A stretch of DNA of 6,266 bases from Promethearchaeota archaeon (GTDB lineage: Archaea > Asgardarchaeota > Lokiarchaeia > Sigyniarchaeales > SOKP01), in contig JAUWNA010000130.1 in the NCBI GenBank assembly GCA_030612905.1, positions 1-6,266 of the forward strand, given 5' to 3'. The notes below the pieces were generated by a model. That model saw only the letters and a list, made by a program, of their open reading frames with translations, did not search any database and was not told where the DNA came from. Every line of letters begins with the position of its first letter. Position 1 is the stretch's first letter. A program made the position numbers and the translations under genes. Below, in pieces: positions 6,248-6,266 of the stretch.

Positions 6248-6266
6248 TCATTCTTTCCAAATAATC

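Noticed and set aside
1..6266. A defence, mobile-element or CRISPR-type system
   Set aside because: There are no spaced direct repeats, transposase, integrase, toxin-antitoxin or helicase-nuclease cassette. The two nucleases carry ordinary housekeeping archaeal architectures and are convergent rather than in an operon.

Overview
The window is AT-rich (roughly 30% G+C by eye) and archaeal. The clearest markers are an mch gene (methenyl-tetrahydromethanopterin cyclohydrolase), a beta-CASP RNase of the aCPSF2 type, an archaeal RecJ/GAN-type DHH nuclease, and TATA-like boxes close to start codons with few Shine-Dalgarno sites. Nothing else in the window points to methanogenesis. The low G+C, single-gene transcription units, long gaps, unrecognised orphan proteins and a Mch that departs from the methanogen form would suit an Asgard (Lokiarchaeia-like) archaeon using the H4MPT Wood-Ljungdahl pathway. 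A methanogen or an ANME archaeon is not excluded. The lineage is inference, not observation.

Layout. (1) At 52-1359 (+) is an aCPSF2-like RNase with all seven metallo-beta-lactamase/beta-CASP motifs. (2) Convergent to it after only 28 bp is a complete RecJ/GAN-like nuclease at 1388-2893 (-). (3) A 94-bp, almost pure A+T divergent promoter with a perfect 14-bp palindrome separates the nuclease from mch at 2988-3986 (+). (4) A short terminator region with T-tracts for both strands separates mch from an unrecognised 393-residue protein at 4049-5230 (-). (5) A gene-poor stretch at 5231-5492 follows. (6) A 59-codon gene lies at 5493-5672 (-). (7) A NimA/pyridoxamine-oxidase-like flavoprotein at 5745-6212 or 6227 (-) ends the window, with its TATA box at the right edge.

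The genes do not form a visible pathway or operon. The two nucleases are neighbours and both serve nucleic-acid processing, but their convergent orientation argues against co-transcription. Mch acts in C1 metabolism. The flavoprotein, small gene and 393-residue gene share a strand and could be read in series, but T-tracts and a separate TATA-like box suggest separate units. I see no CRISPR array, tRNA, rRNA, insertion sequence or prophage signature. The least explained parts are the two orphan proteins at 4049-5672.
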